A stretch of DNA of 16,467 bases from Chlamydiia bacterium (lineage in GTDB: Bacteria > Chlamydiota > Chlamydiia > Chlamydiales > JACKPQ01). Location: positions 1 through 16,467 of the forward strand of contig JAUILX010000010.1 in the NCBI GenBank assembly GCA_030433395.1, in the 5' to 3' direction. A program made the translations under genes and the position numbers. Below, piece by piece: positions 6,743-13,878 of this stretch. Numbering within the stretch: position 1 is the stretch's first letter; each line of letters starts with the position of its first letter. Below the pieces are notes generated by a model. The model ran no database searches and had not been told where the DNA came from. It worked only from the letters and a program-made list of their open reading frames with translations.

Positions 6743-7092
6743 ATGTCAAACCAGAAAGATCTAATGAAACGCATCCAAATTTTGATGGAGGTCCAGGAGC
6801 CGGGTATACGAAAACATTTTCTGTATCAGGTATAGGTTTTCTTGGGATTATAAAAAATGGAATTAACGGAGCTACTTTTACCAGAATATACAAGAATCCA
6901 AAGTTGCTACTTTGGGGTACTGTCCGGGGCATTTTTGCTGTCGTATTCACAAATCTTATTCCCAGTAACCGGCCCGCAGTAGCCCGTGTATTTACAGCTC
7001 TTAAAAATTCAGATCAATTGACGTATATTCAAAAAGTAGCATTGTTTTGTATTACAGCTCCTTGCTCAGTCTATATTGGGTTGCAGTTTTGA
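6743..7092 (+). pseudogene. Frameshifted remnant of an unrecognised small hydrophobic protein
   Basis: From the ATG at 6743 a plausible N-terminus reads MSNQKDLMKRIQILMEVQEP but stops at TAG 6833-6835 after 30 codons. From about there a different frame (one base back) stays open to TGA 7090-7092. It encodes hydrophobic stretches such as GIGFLGIIKN, GTVRGIFAVVFTNLIP and VALFCITAPCSVYIGL. That frame is open from 6607 but has no internal Met, and its first 40 or so codons are just translated inverted repeat. Joining both frames gives a sensible protein of about 117 residues with hydrophobic segments. I do not recognise the family. It ends two bases short of the convergent NDH-2 gene. Alternatives: a sequencing error, or a real gene with a non-AUG start. 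Confidence 0.45.
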
Positions 7093-7094
7093 TT

Positions 7095-8696
7095 TCATCT
7101 CTCTAGCTCTTTACGTCGGGATTTTTCTTCTGCGTGGATCTGCTCTTTTAGACCGGTAAAATTAGAAATTAGCATTCCAAAATCGCTTTTTCTTAAGGCC
7201 AGCAGGTTGGTGGGTTTTGTGCAGCGCACAGTGGCTGAGCGTGTACGCTGATTCATCAGAGCCATTTCTCCAAAGTAAGTGCTTGGCCCCAATGTTGAAA
7301 TCACTTTCTTTTGACCATCTCGTTCTTGATAGACCTCAACTTCACCATCGACGATGATGTAGAGGTAATCACCAATATCACCTTCATGAAAAATGATTTC
7401 CTCAGGCTCAAAGTGTAGCTGAGCAATTCCTTGAGAAGGTGAAATTTTAAGCTGGACTGCTTCAATCGGAATAATAGAATCGAGTAGCCAAGAAAATGCC
7501 ACTTTGACCTTGCGTGAAACGCCAGGTAACTTGGCCCAGTAAACAAGGCGCCAAAAAAACCAAGCCAAAAAGCCCGAGAATTTTATTTTGCCAAAGAGCT
7601 CTGCAACAGCGCTGTGGTGGCCCAATGCGCCCAACATCCCCATTGCCTTAAAATGAAAGTCGCTTTTCTTGGACCCGCGCAAAGATGCGCAGAGGTTTTT
7701 TGCTAGGCATTTTGCCTCGCGGATGGCAAATTGTGCCGTTGGTGGGCAAAAACTCTCACCGTTGGGAATAGCTGCGCAGTCGCCGCAAGACCACAAATGA
7801 TCGGATCCTTCCACTTGAAGCGTGAGGTCAGTCTTAATGCGCCCTTTGATATTTGGAATATTGAGTGTTTCAATAACAGGGTTAGGCATGGATGGCACGG
7901 TTGAAATCACGGTTTTAGTTGGGATTTTTTCGCCGCTATCGAGTACGGCCTCATTCGGAGTAGCGGATGCCAGACGCACGCCAAAATGAATATTCACGCC
8001 CCTTTTTTGTAGGATGTTTTGGGCATAGATGCCAAGCGACTCGCTTAGTTCACGCTCCATCAGGCGGTCTTTGCTGTGGATGAGATGGACGCTGATCTCT
8101 TCTTTTTTGATACGGGGATATTGTTTGGAAAGGGTATGGACCAAATCATTCATCTCTGCAACAAGTTCTGTTCCAGAAAAGCCGCCACCACCGACAACAA
8201 AGGTCAGTAGGCGTTTTTTCTGATCAGGATCATCTTGTGCTGAAGCATTTTCTAGAGCTTCAATGACACGATTGCGAATCTGCAAAGCATCAGCTAGGTT
8301 CTTAAATGGTAGAGCATGTTCATGGATTCCGACCATGCCTCGAAAATCGGTGACATTACCAAGTGCAAAAACGAGGTGGTCGTAAGGTAAGTAGTAGGGT
8401 TTATGGCTAAATTGTGGCGCTAGAACCACCTGTTTATTTTCGAGATCAATGGAGTCAATTTCACGCACAAACAGGCGCGTTTTTGGGCAAAGCTTACGGA
8501 TTGAATTAACTGTGTCTAAAATATCGAGTGAGCCGCCGACAACCTCTGGCAGCATGGGCTGATAGACGAAGTAATTTTCGCGATTAACAAGCGCGACCTC
8601 AACATCATCGCCTGGCTTCAAAAACTTCTCAAGGTAGAGCGCAGTATAGATACCGGCAAAACCCCCGCCCAGTATAACAATTCTTTTTTTTCCCAT
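7095..8696 (-). CDS. ndh: Type II NADH dehydrogenase (NDH-2) fused to a cyclic-nucleotide-binding domain
   Basis: A 533-aa flavoprotein that would pass electrons from NADH to quinone without pumping protons, on the inner face of the membrane. FAD loop GGGFAG is at 10-15, the NADH-binding GGGGFSG at 169-175, and the second FAD motif CGDCA at 304-308. The quinone-site motif PTAQFAIR (319-326) keeps the first Gln and has Arg for the second. An amphipathic anchor lies at about 375-410. NDH-2 is normally about 400-450 aa; the extra 420-515 is a CNBD with HEGDIGDYLYII (437-448) and the phosphate cassette FGEMAL (475-480) plus RSATV (486-490). Both Glu477 and Arg486, which contact cNMP in this fold, are present, so ligand binding is possible. 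It follows the MATE gene by 27 bp, probably in one operon. Confidence 0.9.
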   Translation of the reverse strand: MGKKRIVILGGGFAGIYTALYLEKFLKPGDDVEVALVNRENYFVYQPMLPEVVGGSLDILDTVNSIRKLCPKTRLFVREIDSIDLENKQVVLAPQFSHKPYYLPYDHLVFALGNVTDFRGMVGIHEHALPFKNLADALQIRNRVIEALENASAQDDPDQKKRLLTFVVGGGGFSGTELVAEMNDLVHTLSKQYPRIKKEEISVHLIHSKDRLMERELSESLGIYAQNILQKRGVNIHFGVRLASATPNEAVLDSGEKIPTKTVISTVPSMPNPVIETLNIPNIKGRIKTDLTLQVEGSDHLWSCGDCAAIPNGESFCPPTAQFAIREAKCLAKNLCASLRGSKKSDFHFKAMGMLGALGHHSAVAELFGKIKFSGFLAWFFWRLVYWAKLPGVSRKVKVAFSWLLDSIIPIEAVQLKISPSQGIAQLHFEPEEIIFHEGDIGDYLYIIVDGEVEVYQERDGQKKVISTLGPSTYFGEMALMNQRTRSATVRCTKPTNLLALRKSDFGMLISNFTGLKEQIHAEEKSRRKELER

Positions 8697-8723
8697 ATCT
8701 TACAGATATAGTAAAAAATAATT

Positions 8724-10133
8724 TTACTCAACTGTTGGCACTTTTTCTTCTAGGATATCGAGTGCTTTCCATTTGCCTTGCAAGAAGCGAGCAAAAAATA
8801 GAGAGGCAGTCATAAAGCTGTAGACAACCCAAATCACAAAAGCGACTGTGATCGATGCTCTGGGCCTAACAACGAGCAGGTAGGTTGGAAGCACTAAAAT
8901 AAGCCAAACAGAAAGTGAGCCTGCTACAAGTAAGAAAAACGTATCGCCAGCAGATGTAAGAATTCCGCTGAAGAGCCAGCGTATTTTTTCCATGACCATA
9001 TAAAAGAAGATTAAGATCAGTCCAGTTTTAATAAGCATTTTAGCTTGCATTAGATCCGATGCAGCTTGTTTGATATGCATCATCGAAGCTCCCTTAAGAG
9101 CGAAGTTGCTCTTAATAAACCATCCAGCTAAGGCATCAGGGTAAAAGATCATAAAGACGGCAGTAGCAGCTCCAAATAAACCGATGAGCTTGAGGCCTGA
9201 GCGCACTAGACGATTGATTTCGCTAAGCTTTCCTGCGCCAATGAAGTTACCAGCTATGGCTGCTGCGCCTTTTTCTAGACCTAGGCCAAAAAAGATAAAT
9301 AGCATGTAAATGCTTTGGCAGACTCCAGCCACAAATAAGTGTTGCTCAGAAATCATTCCCATCATGTGATAGAAAACAGTCCAGCCAAACATTTCTAAGA
9401 AAACAAAGACAGCAGGGGAGATGCCAACTTTAAAGCAGCGCATAAAATCAGATAGTGAAAAGCGCCAGGCATTTGAACCTTTAGCTTCTCGATTACGCTT
9501 GTGGACAAACATGAAAAAAAGCACGCCGCTTTGGAGAAGAACTCCAAAACCTGTGGCAAGGGCAGCTCCTAAAACGCCCATTGCTGGGAACTTTCCTGGT
9601 ATCCCAAAGATAAAAATAGGGTCGAGCACCACGTTCACTGCATTACCAACGACGGCAAGAACTGTAATAATCATAGTCTTGCCTTGTCCAATATAGAAAG
9701 CGCTTAGCGCTGAGAGCATGACATAAAATGGGCCAAAAAGAACAATCCATTTAAAGTAGGTGCTGGCAAGAGTCGAAGCCCCATAAATTAGATCGCCGCA
9801 CCACATAGCCATTGGGATGAAAGTAGCAAGAGAAAACAAAGCCATCCATAGCATTTGCCAGACAGGGACTCCCAGTTTGCTATAAGCTTTAGCTCCGTTG
9901 TACTGAGCAACAAAGACCTCAGCCATGGACGCCAGTGTCACAAAGCCCAAATTGATGGTCCAGCCAAGCATTCCGGCTTTAACACACGCATTAAGAGCAT
10001 CTGTTGACAGCTGAGCCAAAAAAGCGCGGTCGACAAACATCATTGCGAACATCGATAAGTACGATACCATAAGAGGTAAAGAAATTTTTAACAGGGTTCT
10101 CATAGAACCGCTCTGCATCTGTGTGTTTTCCAT
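8724..10133 (-). CDS. MATE-family multidrug/metabolite exporter
   Basis: A cation-coupled (Na+ or H+) exporter with about twelve membrane helices in two homologous bundles. LLKISLPLMVSYLSMFAMMF and the nearby VDRAFLAQLSTDALNA form the family's first-helix signature. NAVNVVLDPIFIFG and MGVLGAALATG mark the end of the first half, and GNFIGAGKLSEINRLVRSG is the second-half repeat of the same motif. I place the start at ATG 10133-10131 (469 aa). A further in-frame TTG at 10163 would overlap the gene's own promoter and adds only MGKGVIKCCN, which is unlike a MATE N-terminus. No Shine-Dalgarno is visible and the predicted mRNA start is two bases upstream, so it may be leaderless. Substrate unknown. 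NDH-2 lies immediately downstream. Confidence 0.9.
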   Translation of the reverse strand: MENTQMQSGSMRTLLKISLPLMVSYLSMFAMMFVDRAFLAQLSTDALNACVKAGMLGWTINLGFVTLASMAEVFVAQYNGAKAYSKLGVPVWQMLWMALFSLATFIPMAMWCGDLIYGASTLASTYFKWIVLFGPFYVMLSALSAFYIGQGKTMIITVLAVVGNAVNVVLDPIFIFGIPGKFPAMGVLGAALATGFGVLLQSGVLFFMFVHKRNREAKGSNAWRFSLSDFMRCFKVGISPAVFVFLEMFGWTVFYHMMGMISEQHLFVAGVCQSIYMLFIFFGLGLEKGAAAIAGNFIGAGKLSEINRLVRSGLKLIGLFGAATAVFMIFYPDALAGWFIKSNFALKGASMMHIKQAASDLMQAKMLIKTGLILIFFYMVMEKIRWLFSGILTSAGDTFFLLVAGSLSVWLILVLPTYLLVVRPRASITVAFVIWVVYSFMTASLFFARFLQGKWKALDILEEKVPTVE

Positions 10134-10134
10134 A

Positions 10135-10170
10135 TTGCAACATTTTATAACACCCTTGCCCAAAATTCAA
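10135..10170 (-). promoter_or_regulatory. Promoter of the MATE-NDH-2 operon
   Basis: Minus-strand TTGAAT (10170-10165) and TAAAAT (10147-10142) are 17 bp apart, with four and five of six consensus matches. The start point falls near 10135, only two bases before the ATG at 10133. It interleaves with the tRNA promoter on the other strand. Confidence 0.45.
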
Positions 10171-10185
10171 CGATAATGATATGAT
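10156..10185 (+). promoter_or_regulatory. Promoter of the tRNA-Ala/tRNA-Ile unit
   Basis: TTGCCC (10156-10161) and TATGAT (10180-10185) are spaced 18 bp. The start is expected near 10192, three bases before the mature tRNA-Ala 5' end at 10195. The spacer holds the -35 box of the divergent MATE promoter, so the two promoters probably exclude each other. Confidence 0.45.
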
Positions 10186-10194
10186 CTGTCCTTT

Positions 10195-10267
10195 GGGGGT
10201 ATAGCTCAGCTGGTAGAGCATCTGATTTGCATTCAGAAGGTCAGGAGTTCGATTCTCCTTGCCTCCA
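10195..10267 (+). tRNA. tRNA-Ala (anticodon TGC)
   Basis: A full 73-nt cloverleaf. The acceptor stem GGGGGTA/TGCCTCC includes G3-U70, the alanine identity pair. The D arm is GCTC...GAGC, the anticodon stem TCTGA/TCAGA has loop TTTGCAT (anticodon TGC), the T arm is AGGAG TTCGATT CTCCT, and A is the discriminator. CCA is not encoded and must be added after transcription. It reads GCN codons, mainly GCA. Confidence 0.97.
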
Positions 10268-10273
10268 AACTTC

Positions 10274-10347
10274 GCGGTTATAGCTCAGTTGGTTAGAGCG
10301 CAACACTGATAATGTTGAGGTCCCTAGTTCGAATCTAGGTAACCGCA
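10274..10347 (+). tRNA. tRNA-Ile (anticodon GAT)
   Basis: A 74-nt cloverleaf with acceptor GCGGTTA/TAACCGC, anticodon stem CAACA/TGTTG with loop CTGATAA (anticodon GAT), T arm CTAG TTCGAAT CTAG and A73. It is six bases after tRNA-Ala and surely shares its transcript. CCA is not encoded. This Ala-Ile pair often sits in rRNA spacers; here no rRNA flanks it. The 83 bp between it and the next gene hold only a short GAGC/GCTC hairpin. Confidence 0.97.
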
Positions 10348-10430
10348 TTTTTCCACAAATCGTTTAACTATAAATTAAGAAGACTGTTTGGTTTATTTAA
10401 GGCGCGTGAGCTTGTCTTGCTCGACCCCTT

Positions 10431-12647
10431 TTAAGTAAAAATTGAAGTGAACTCAACATGGCCAGCATTTTTACAAAACATCACTTGAGGAAAGTGTTTT
10501 GTAAGGTCCATACGCTCAGAAAGCGATGCTGCTTCTCCATCAAGGCTGCGAATAACTAAATCAGCACCCTTTGAATGTTTAAGGATTGTTTCATTTAATG
10601 GCAAAGACGCATCAATGATGATTACCTCGGTTGCCATAGGTAGGCGATTTGTATGGAGAAAATTACGGAAATAATCCTCGCGCTTTGATCTGCCTTCTTC
10701 GTTTATCACATAGCTTTTCAAGTTAAGCTTAGCTTTTTTCCATTCATCGCTGCGATGCAGAAGAAGAGCAATCAGTAGCATAAACTCAGATGACTTGCGA
10801 TCGTTATCATCCCACCAGATATCGATTAACTTGTTGTTTGAGGTCAGTTCAGACTCACCAATCATGAGCACATTGCATTTTTGCTCTTGTGCAAACGCTA
10901 AATTCTGTAGCATCGATTCAAGTGTTTGTGTTGATCTAGGCATACCCAATACAATTGTGTTTGGTCTGATGGGTCCCATGCCATAGGCCGATATCAAGTC
11001 GCGGATTTGCCTTGATGGATCCTTTGCGTGGGTTAACTTTACAAGCGCTGTCGTATGGTGCTTGCTTAAAAAAGCTGAAACAAGTTTTTCCCAATGCCGA
11101 ACAGGTCTGCCAACATCGTTTTCTGTTTCTGGAACAAAAGATGCAAGCGTTAAAAACCCGCGATCGCGTGTGATGCAGGATACAAGCTTAAAGATAGCAT
11201 TGAATTTAGTAGGGGATCTGGTAAAAACAAGGAAATTTGGGCGCCACGATTTAGGAGAAGCGGGAGCATTGATCAAGCGATAGATCGCAAATCGGCAAAG
11301 GTATTGCAAAATCGCAGTTCTCAAATCATCCCAAGATCTATGCTGATTGCGACGGCGCAAGTAGACATAGACACAAAAGACAACAGCTAGCGATAGCATT
11401 GCAACACCTGGATCAATCATAAGCATTGCAATAGTGCAAAGCACCGTGCCTGCCATGGGAATCATTGCTGGAACGGCAACCGATGGCCGCCAGCTTGGAT
11501 TGCTCAAAAATGACTCGATACCTGCACCTACATTGACCATGCCGTAAGCAATCAATGTGAACATTGTCATGAACGGGGCAATCGCATTTAATGATCCAAA
11601 ATAAACAGCAACCATAGCAAAAGCAAACGTCACAGCGCTTGCGATTTTAGGCTCATTCATCGGGCCAGAGCCCTTCGCTAAGAACTTGGGAAAAACACCA
11701 TCTTTGGCAATGGCTTGCATCATGCGTGGAGCTGCCATCAAGCTGCCGATGGCAGAAGAAAGAGCTGCAGCCCAAACACCTAACAGCACAAAAGTCTTAA
11801 TGCGAGCAAATTTTAAAACAATAAGTGGGTCACTGGCAAGTATTGATCGTGGGATGTTGTTGGCTAAAAAATAAGCAATACCCATGTAGGTGATATAAGC
11901 CACAATGACGATAGCAAGCGTGCCAACTGATAAAGAGCGCTTAGGATTTTTTAGATCTCCAGACATGGCAACAGCTGTTTCGATACCTGTTGCTGCTGGA
12001 AAGAAAATCGCAAATGCAAACCAAAAGCCAGACGGTGCTGGAGCTTGCAACATCAAATCAGTATCAGATGGCGTGTAATGGCTAAAAAACAAGGTTACAA
12101 ATGCCACGCCTATAATTAAGAAAATAACAAATTGAGCCTTAATCGCTGCATCACTAGATACATAGACTAGAGCGCCAAGGGCTACAAGAGTTGCCATGCC
12201 AAGCGCTTGCACTGGGACCATAGGTAAAATTGTGTGGAGTGACTCGGCAAAACCCATGACACAAAAAGCTACGCTAAGCGTCTTTGCCCCGCAAAGAGCA
12301 AGACCAATAGATGAGCCCAGCTCCCGCCCAAACGATCTGGAAATTATAAAATAAGCGCCGCCTGTTCCAACGCGCATATTTGTTGCAATCGCAGCAATCG
12401 ATATCGAAGTGATCAAAGTTATCAAAAAAGCAAAAGAAATGATAGCAAACGTGGTTGGCAATCCCACAATTCCAACGATCCAGCCCAGTCTTAAAAAAAG
12501 AATAACCCCATAAATGGCCAAAATGCCAGGCAAAAATACACCATAAAAAGTGCCAAATCCGATACTTTCTTTTGCAGGAGCTACCCCTTGGGCAAAGGCA
12601 GGTTTTCTAAATCTCATCAAGTTAAATAACTTTTTCAAAATATCCAC
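10431..12647 (-). CDS. Cation-chloride cotransporter, SLC12-like (APC superfamily)
   Basis: A 738-aa secondary transporter predicted to move Cl- with Na+ and/or K+. The membrane core (30-435, about twelve helices) opens with GVILFLRLGWIVGIVG (47-62), very close to the first helix of animal NKCC/KCC proteins. It contains AIFFPAATGIETAVAMSGDL (213-232), the TM6 ion-binding signature, then KNPKRSL. The C-terminal 300 residues are the SLC12 cytosolic domain: SWRPNFLVFTR (467-477), AYGMGPIRPNTIVLG (554-568) and DIWWDDND (609-616), followed by a hydrophobic stretch and W. Keeping this domain sets it apart from plain amino-acid permeases. The start is GTG at 12647; an ATG at codon 11 (12617) is an alternative. 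Neither has a clear ribosome site. It is divergent from the next DMT gene. Confidence 0.9.
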   Translation of the reverse strand: MDILKKLFNLMRFRKPAFAQGVAPAKESIGFGTFYGVFLPGILAIYGVILFLRLGWIVGIVGLPTTFAIISFAFLITLITSISIAAIATNMRVGTGGAYFIISRSFGRELGSSIGLALCGAKTLSVAFCVMGFAESLHTILPMVPVQALGMATLVALGALVYVSSDAAIKAQFVIFLIIGVAFVTLFFSHYTPSDTDLMLQAPAPSGFWFAFAIFFPAATGIETAVAMSGDLKNPKRSLSVGTLAIVIVAYITYMGIAYFLANNIPRSILASDPLIVLKFARIKTFVLLGVWAAALSSAIGSLMAAPRMMQAIAKDGVFPKFLAKGSGPMNEPKIASAVTFAFAMVAVYFGSLNAIAPFMTMFTLIAYGMVNVGAGIESFLSNPSWRPSVAVPAMIPMAGTVLCTIAMLMIDPGVAMLSLAVVFCVYVYLRRRNQHRSWDDLRTAILQYLCRFAIYRLINAPASPKSWRPNFLVFTRSPTKFNAIFKLVSCITRDRGFLTLASFVPETENDVGRPVRHWEKLVSAFLSKHHTTALVKLTHAKDPSRQIRDLISAYGMGPIRPNTIVLGMPRSTQTLESMLQNLAFAQEQKCNVLMIGESELTSNNKLIDIWWDDNDRKSSEFMLLIALLLHRSDEWKKAKLNLKSYVINEEGRSKREDYFRNFLHTNRLPMATEVIIIDASLPLNETILKHSKGADLVIRSLDGEAASLSERMDLTKHFPQVMFCKNAGHVEFTSIFT

Positions 12648-12649
12648 TA

Positions 12650-12679
12650 TTGACTGGTTGTTTAAATGAATGGTAGAAT
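12650..12679 (+). promoter_or_regulatory. Promoter of DMT transporter 2
   Basis: TTGACT (12650-12655) and TAGAAT (12674-12679) lie 18 bp apart, each 5/6 to consensus. The start is near 12686, with a 23-base leader holding AGGAAAG. The -35 box is only 3 bp upstream of the divergent GTG start of the SLC12-like gene. Confidence 0.5.
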
Positions 12680-12708
12680 GAATACAATTTTTTAGCTAGG
12701 AAAGAATT

Positions 12709-13626
12709 TTGCTGATACTTCCGATTTTACTCTACTTCCTCTGGTCTTCGAGTTTTCCATTAGGGAAAATTTTATTGAATTATGGACCTCCAATTTTTCT
12801 AACTGGAGCCCGTATGACACTTGCAGGACTCATCCTTGTCGGATTTCTTGCCATTAGAAAACGCTCTAGCTTTCGCCTTTCCAAGCGACAAATCTTATCT
12901 TTAATTCTACTCTCAATTTTTTCCATCTATCTAACCAACATCTGCGAATTTTGGGGCCTGCAGCATCTAACCGCTGCAAAAACCTGTTTTATTTACAGCC
13001 TGTCTCCCTTCTTTGCAGCTCTTTTCTCCTATATTCACTTCAAAGAGCGGATGAGCTCGCGCAAATGGATTGGGTTTGCCATTGGCTTTTTGGGCTTTAT
13101 TCCCGTTTTACTCTCCCAAAGTGGAGCCGAAGAGCTCTTTTCGATCACCAGCTGGCTATCCCTGCCAGAGCTGGCTATTGCAGGAGCTGCCCTTTTCTCC
13201 GTCTACGGGTGGGTGATTCTGCGTGTGACCGTCAAAGATCAAGCCGTATCGCCTCTCATGGCCAACGGCACCAGCATGCTGCTTGGCGGCTGTCTAGCCT
13301 TAATTCATTCCTTTTTCATTGATAGCTGGAACCCGCTTCCAGTATCAACACACAACCTCACACCTCTTATCAGCACCATTTTGCTCATGACATTCATCTC
13401 CAATATCGTTTGCTTTAACCTCTATGGTTATCTGCTCAAGCGCTTCACAGCAACCTTCCTTTCCTTTGTCGGTCTGCTTAGCCCCATCTTTGCATCGATC
13501 AATAGCTGGGTTCTTCTCGGCGAGCGTCCCTCCTGGGTGATCTTTGCAGGAACTGCCATCATGCTCTTTGGAATGTGGGTTGTTTATAAAGATGAAATTG
13601 CCAAAAAAGCACTCAAGCCTATTTAG
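12709..13626 (+). CDS. EamA/DMT-superfamily transporter 2
   Basis: A 305-aa inner-membrane carrier with about ten helices in two EamA repeats. Each ends with the family pattern of a helix, a charged GE/KE-type turn, then a Gly-rich helix: LSPFFAALFSYIHFKER with IGFAIGFLGFIPVLL in the first half, LLSPIFASINSWVLLGERPS with GTAIMLFGMWVV in the second. The substrate is unknown; relatives export or import small metabolites. The start is TTG (12709), supported by AGGAAAG at 12698-12704 and by the first helix beginning at residue 2. It shows little obvious sequence likeness to the DMT gene at 5691, so it is not a recent copy. Its codons look richer in C than those of nearby genes, a visual impression only. 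Confidence 0.85.
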   Translation: MLILPILLYFLWSSSFPLGKILLNYGPPIFLTGARMTLAGLILVGFLAIRKRSSFRLSKRQILSLILLSIFSIYLTNICEFWGLQHLTAAKTCFIYSLSPFFAALFSYIHFKERMSSRKWIGFAIGFLGFIPVLLSQSGAEELFSITSWLSLPELAIAGAALFSVYGWVILRVTVKDQAVSPLMANGTSMLLGGCLALIHSFFIDSWNPLPVSTHNLTPLISTILLMTFISNIVCFNLYGYLLKRFTATFLSFVGLLSPIFASINSWVLLGERPSWVIFAGTAIMLFGMWVVYKDEIAKKALKPI

Positions 13627-13656
13627 ATAGTGTCGTCAAATGCATTCTGCTGTCTG

Positions 13657-13685
13657 TAAAATCCATCTTTTTGATGGGAATTTTA
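13657..13685. terminator. Possible terminator hairpin after DMT transporter 2
   Basis: CCATC (13663-13667) pairs with GATGG (13673-13677) around TTTTT. Outer AAAAT and ATTTT tracts flank the stem, giving an A/T-flanked hairpin that could stop transcription from either side. The stem is short. The rest of the 252-bp gap to the next gene holds one promoter candidate and an imperfect hairpin at 13709-13738, but no credible coding region. Confidence 0.35.
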
Positions 13686-13797
13686 GAAAAAACTGCACCA
13701 TTTCATAGACAATTGATTCGCAACTCGCGTTAGTTGTCAAAAAAAGTCTGCGCATTTCCCAGATTTTCAGGCGTTTACAACATAAGAAAAATTTTCT

Positions 13798-13826
13798 TTG
13801 TCTTAAAACTTTCTTTATCTTACGAT
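13798..13826 (+). promoter_or_regulatory. Candidate promoter of the 13879 gene
   Basis: TTGTCT (13798-13803) and TACGAT (13821-13826) are 17 bp apart, each matching four of six consensus positions. The leader would be about 46 bases and end in a strong AAGGAG ribosome site (13866-13871) 7 bases before the ATG. Confidence 0.35.
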
Positions 13827-13878
13827 GGGGCAATCTTAACGGTGAAAACCACAAGGTAAACAAACAAGGAGAAAAGTT

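Noticed and set aside
6741..6950. 69-codon minus-strand frame opposite the remnant
   Set aside because: Pro-rich antisense shadow with no ribosome site. The plus-strand reading has a promoter and membrane-like composition.
10134..10163. TTG start ten codons upstream of the MATE ATG
   Set aside because: It would lie within the -10/-35 region of the predicted promoter, and the added residues do not resemble a MATE N-terminus.
10385..10430. GAGC/GCTC hairpin between tRNA-Ile and the SLC12-like gene as a terminator
   Set aside because: Only a 4-bp stem and no T run directly after it on either strand; it cannot be called a terminator.
12951..13322. 123-codon frame inside DMT transporter 2
   Set aside because: Same-strand frame shadow. 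The EamA frame has a complete two-repeat structure, promoter and ribosome site.
13709..13738. Imperfect hairpin GACAA...TTGTC as a regulatory RNA or terminator
   Set aside because: The stem depends on several G-U pairs and a mismatch, and is followed by A rather than T residues on the plus strand.
13636..13863. 75-codon minus-strand open frame in the gap before the 13879 gene
   Set aside because: TTG start with no ribosome site, a Cys/Phe/Lys-rich composition typical of noncoding AT-rich DNA, and it lies over the candidate terminator and promoter of the plus-strand genes.
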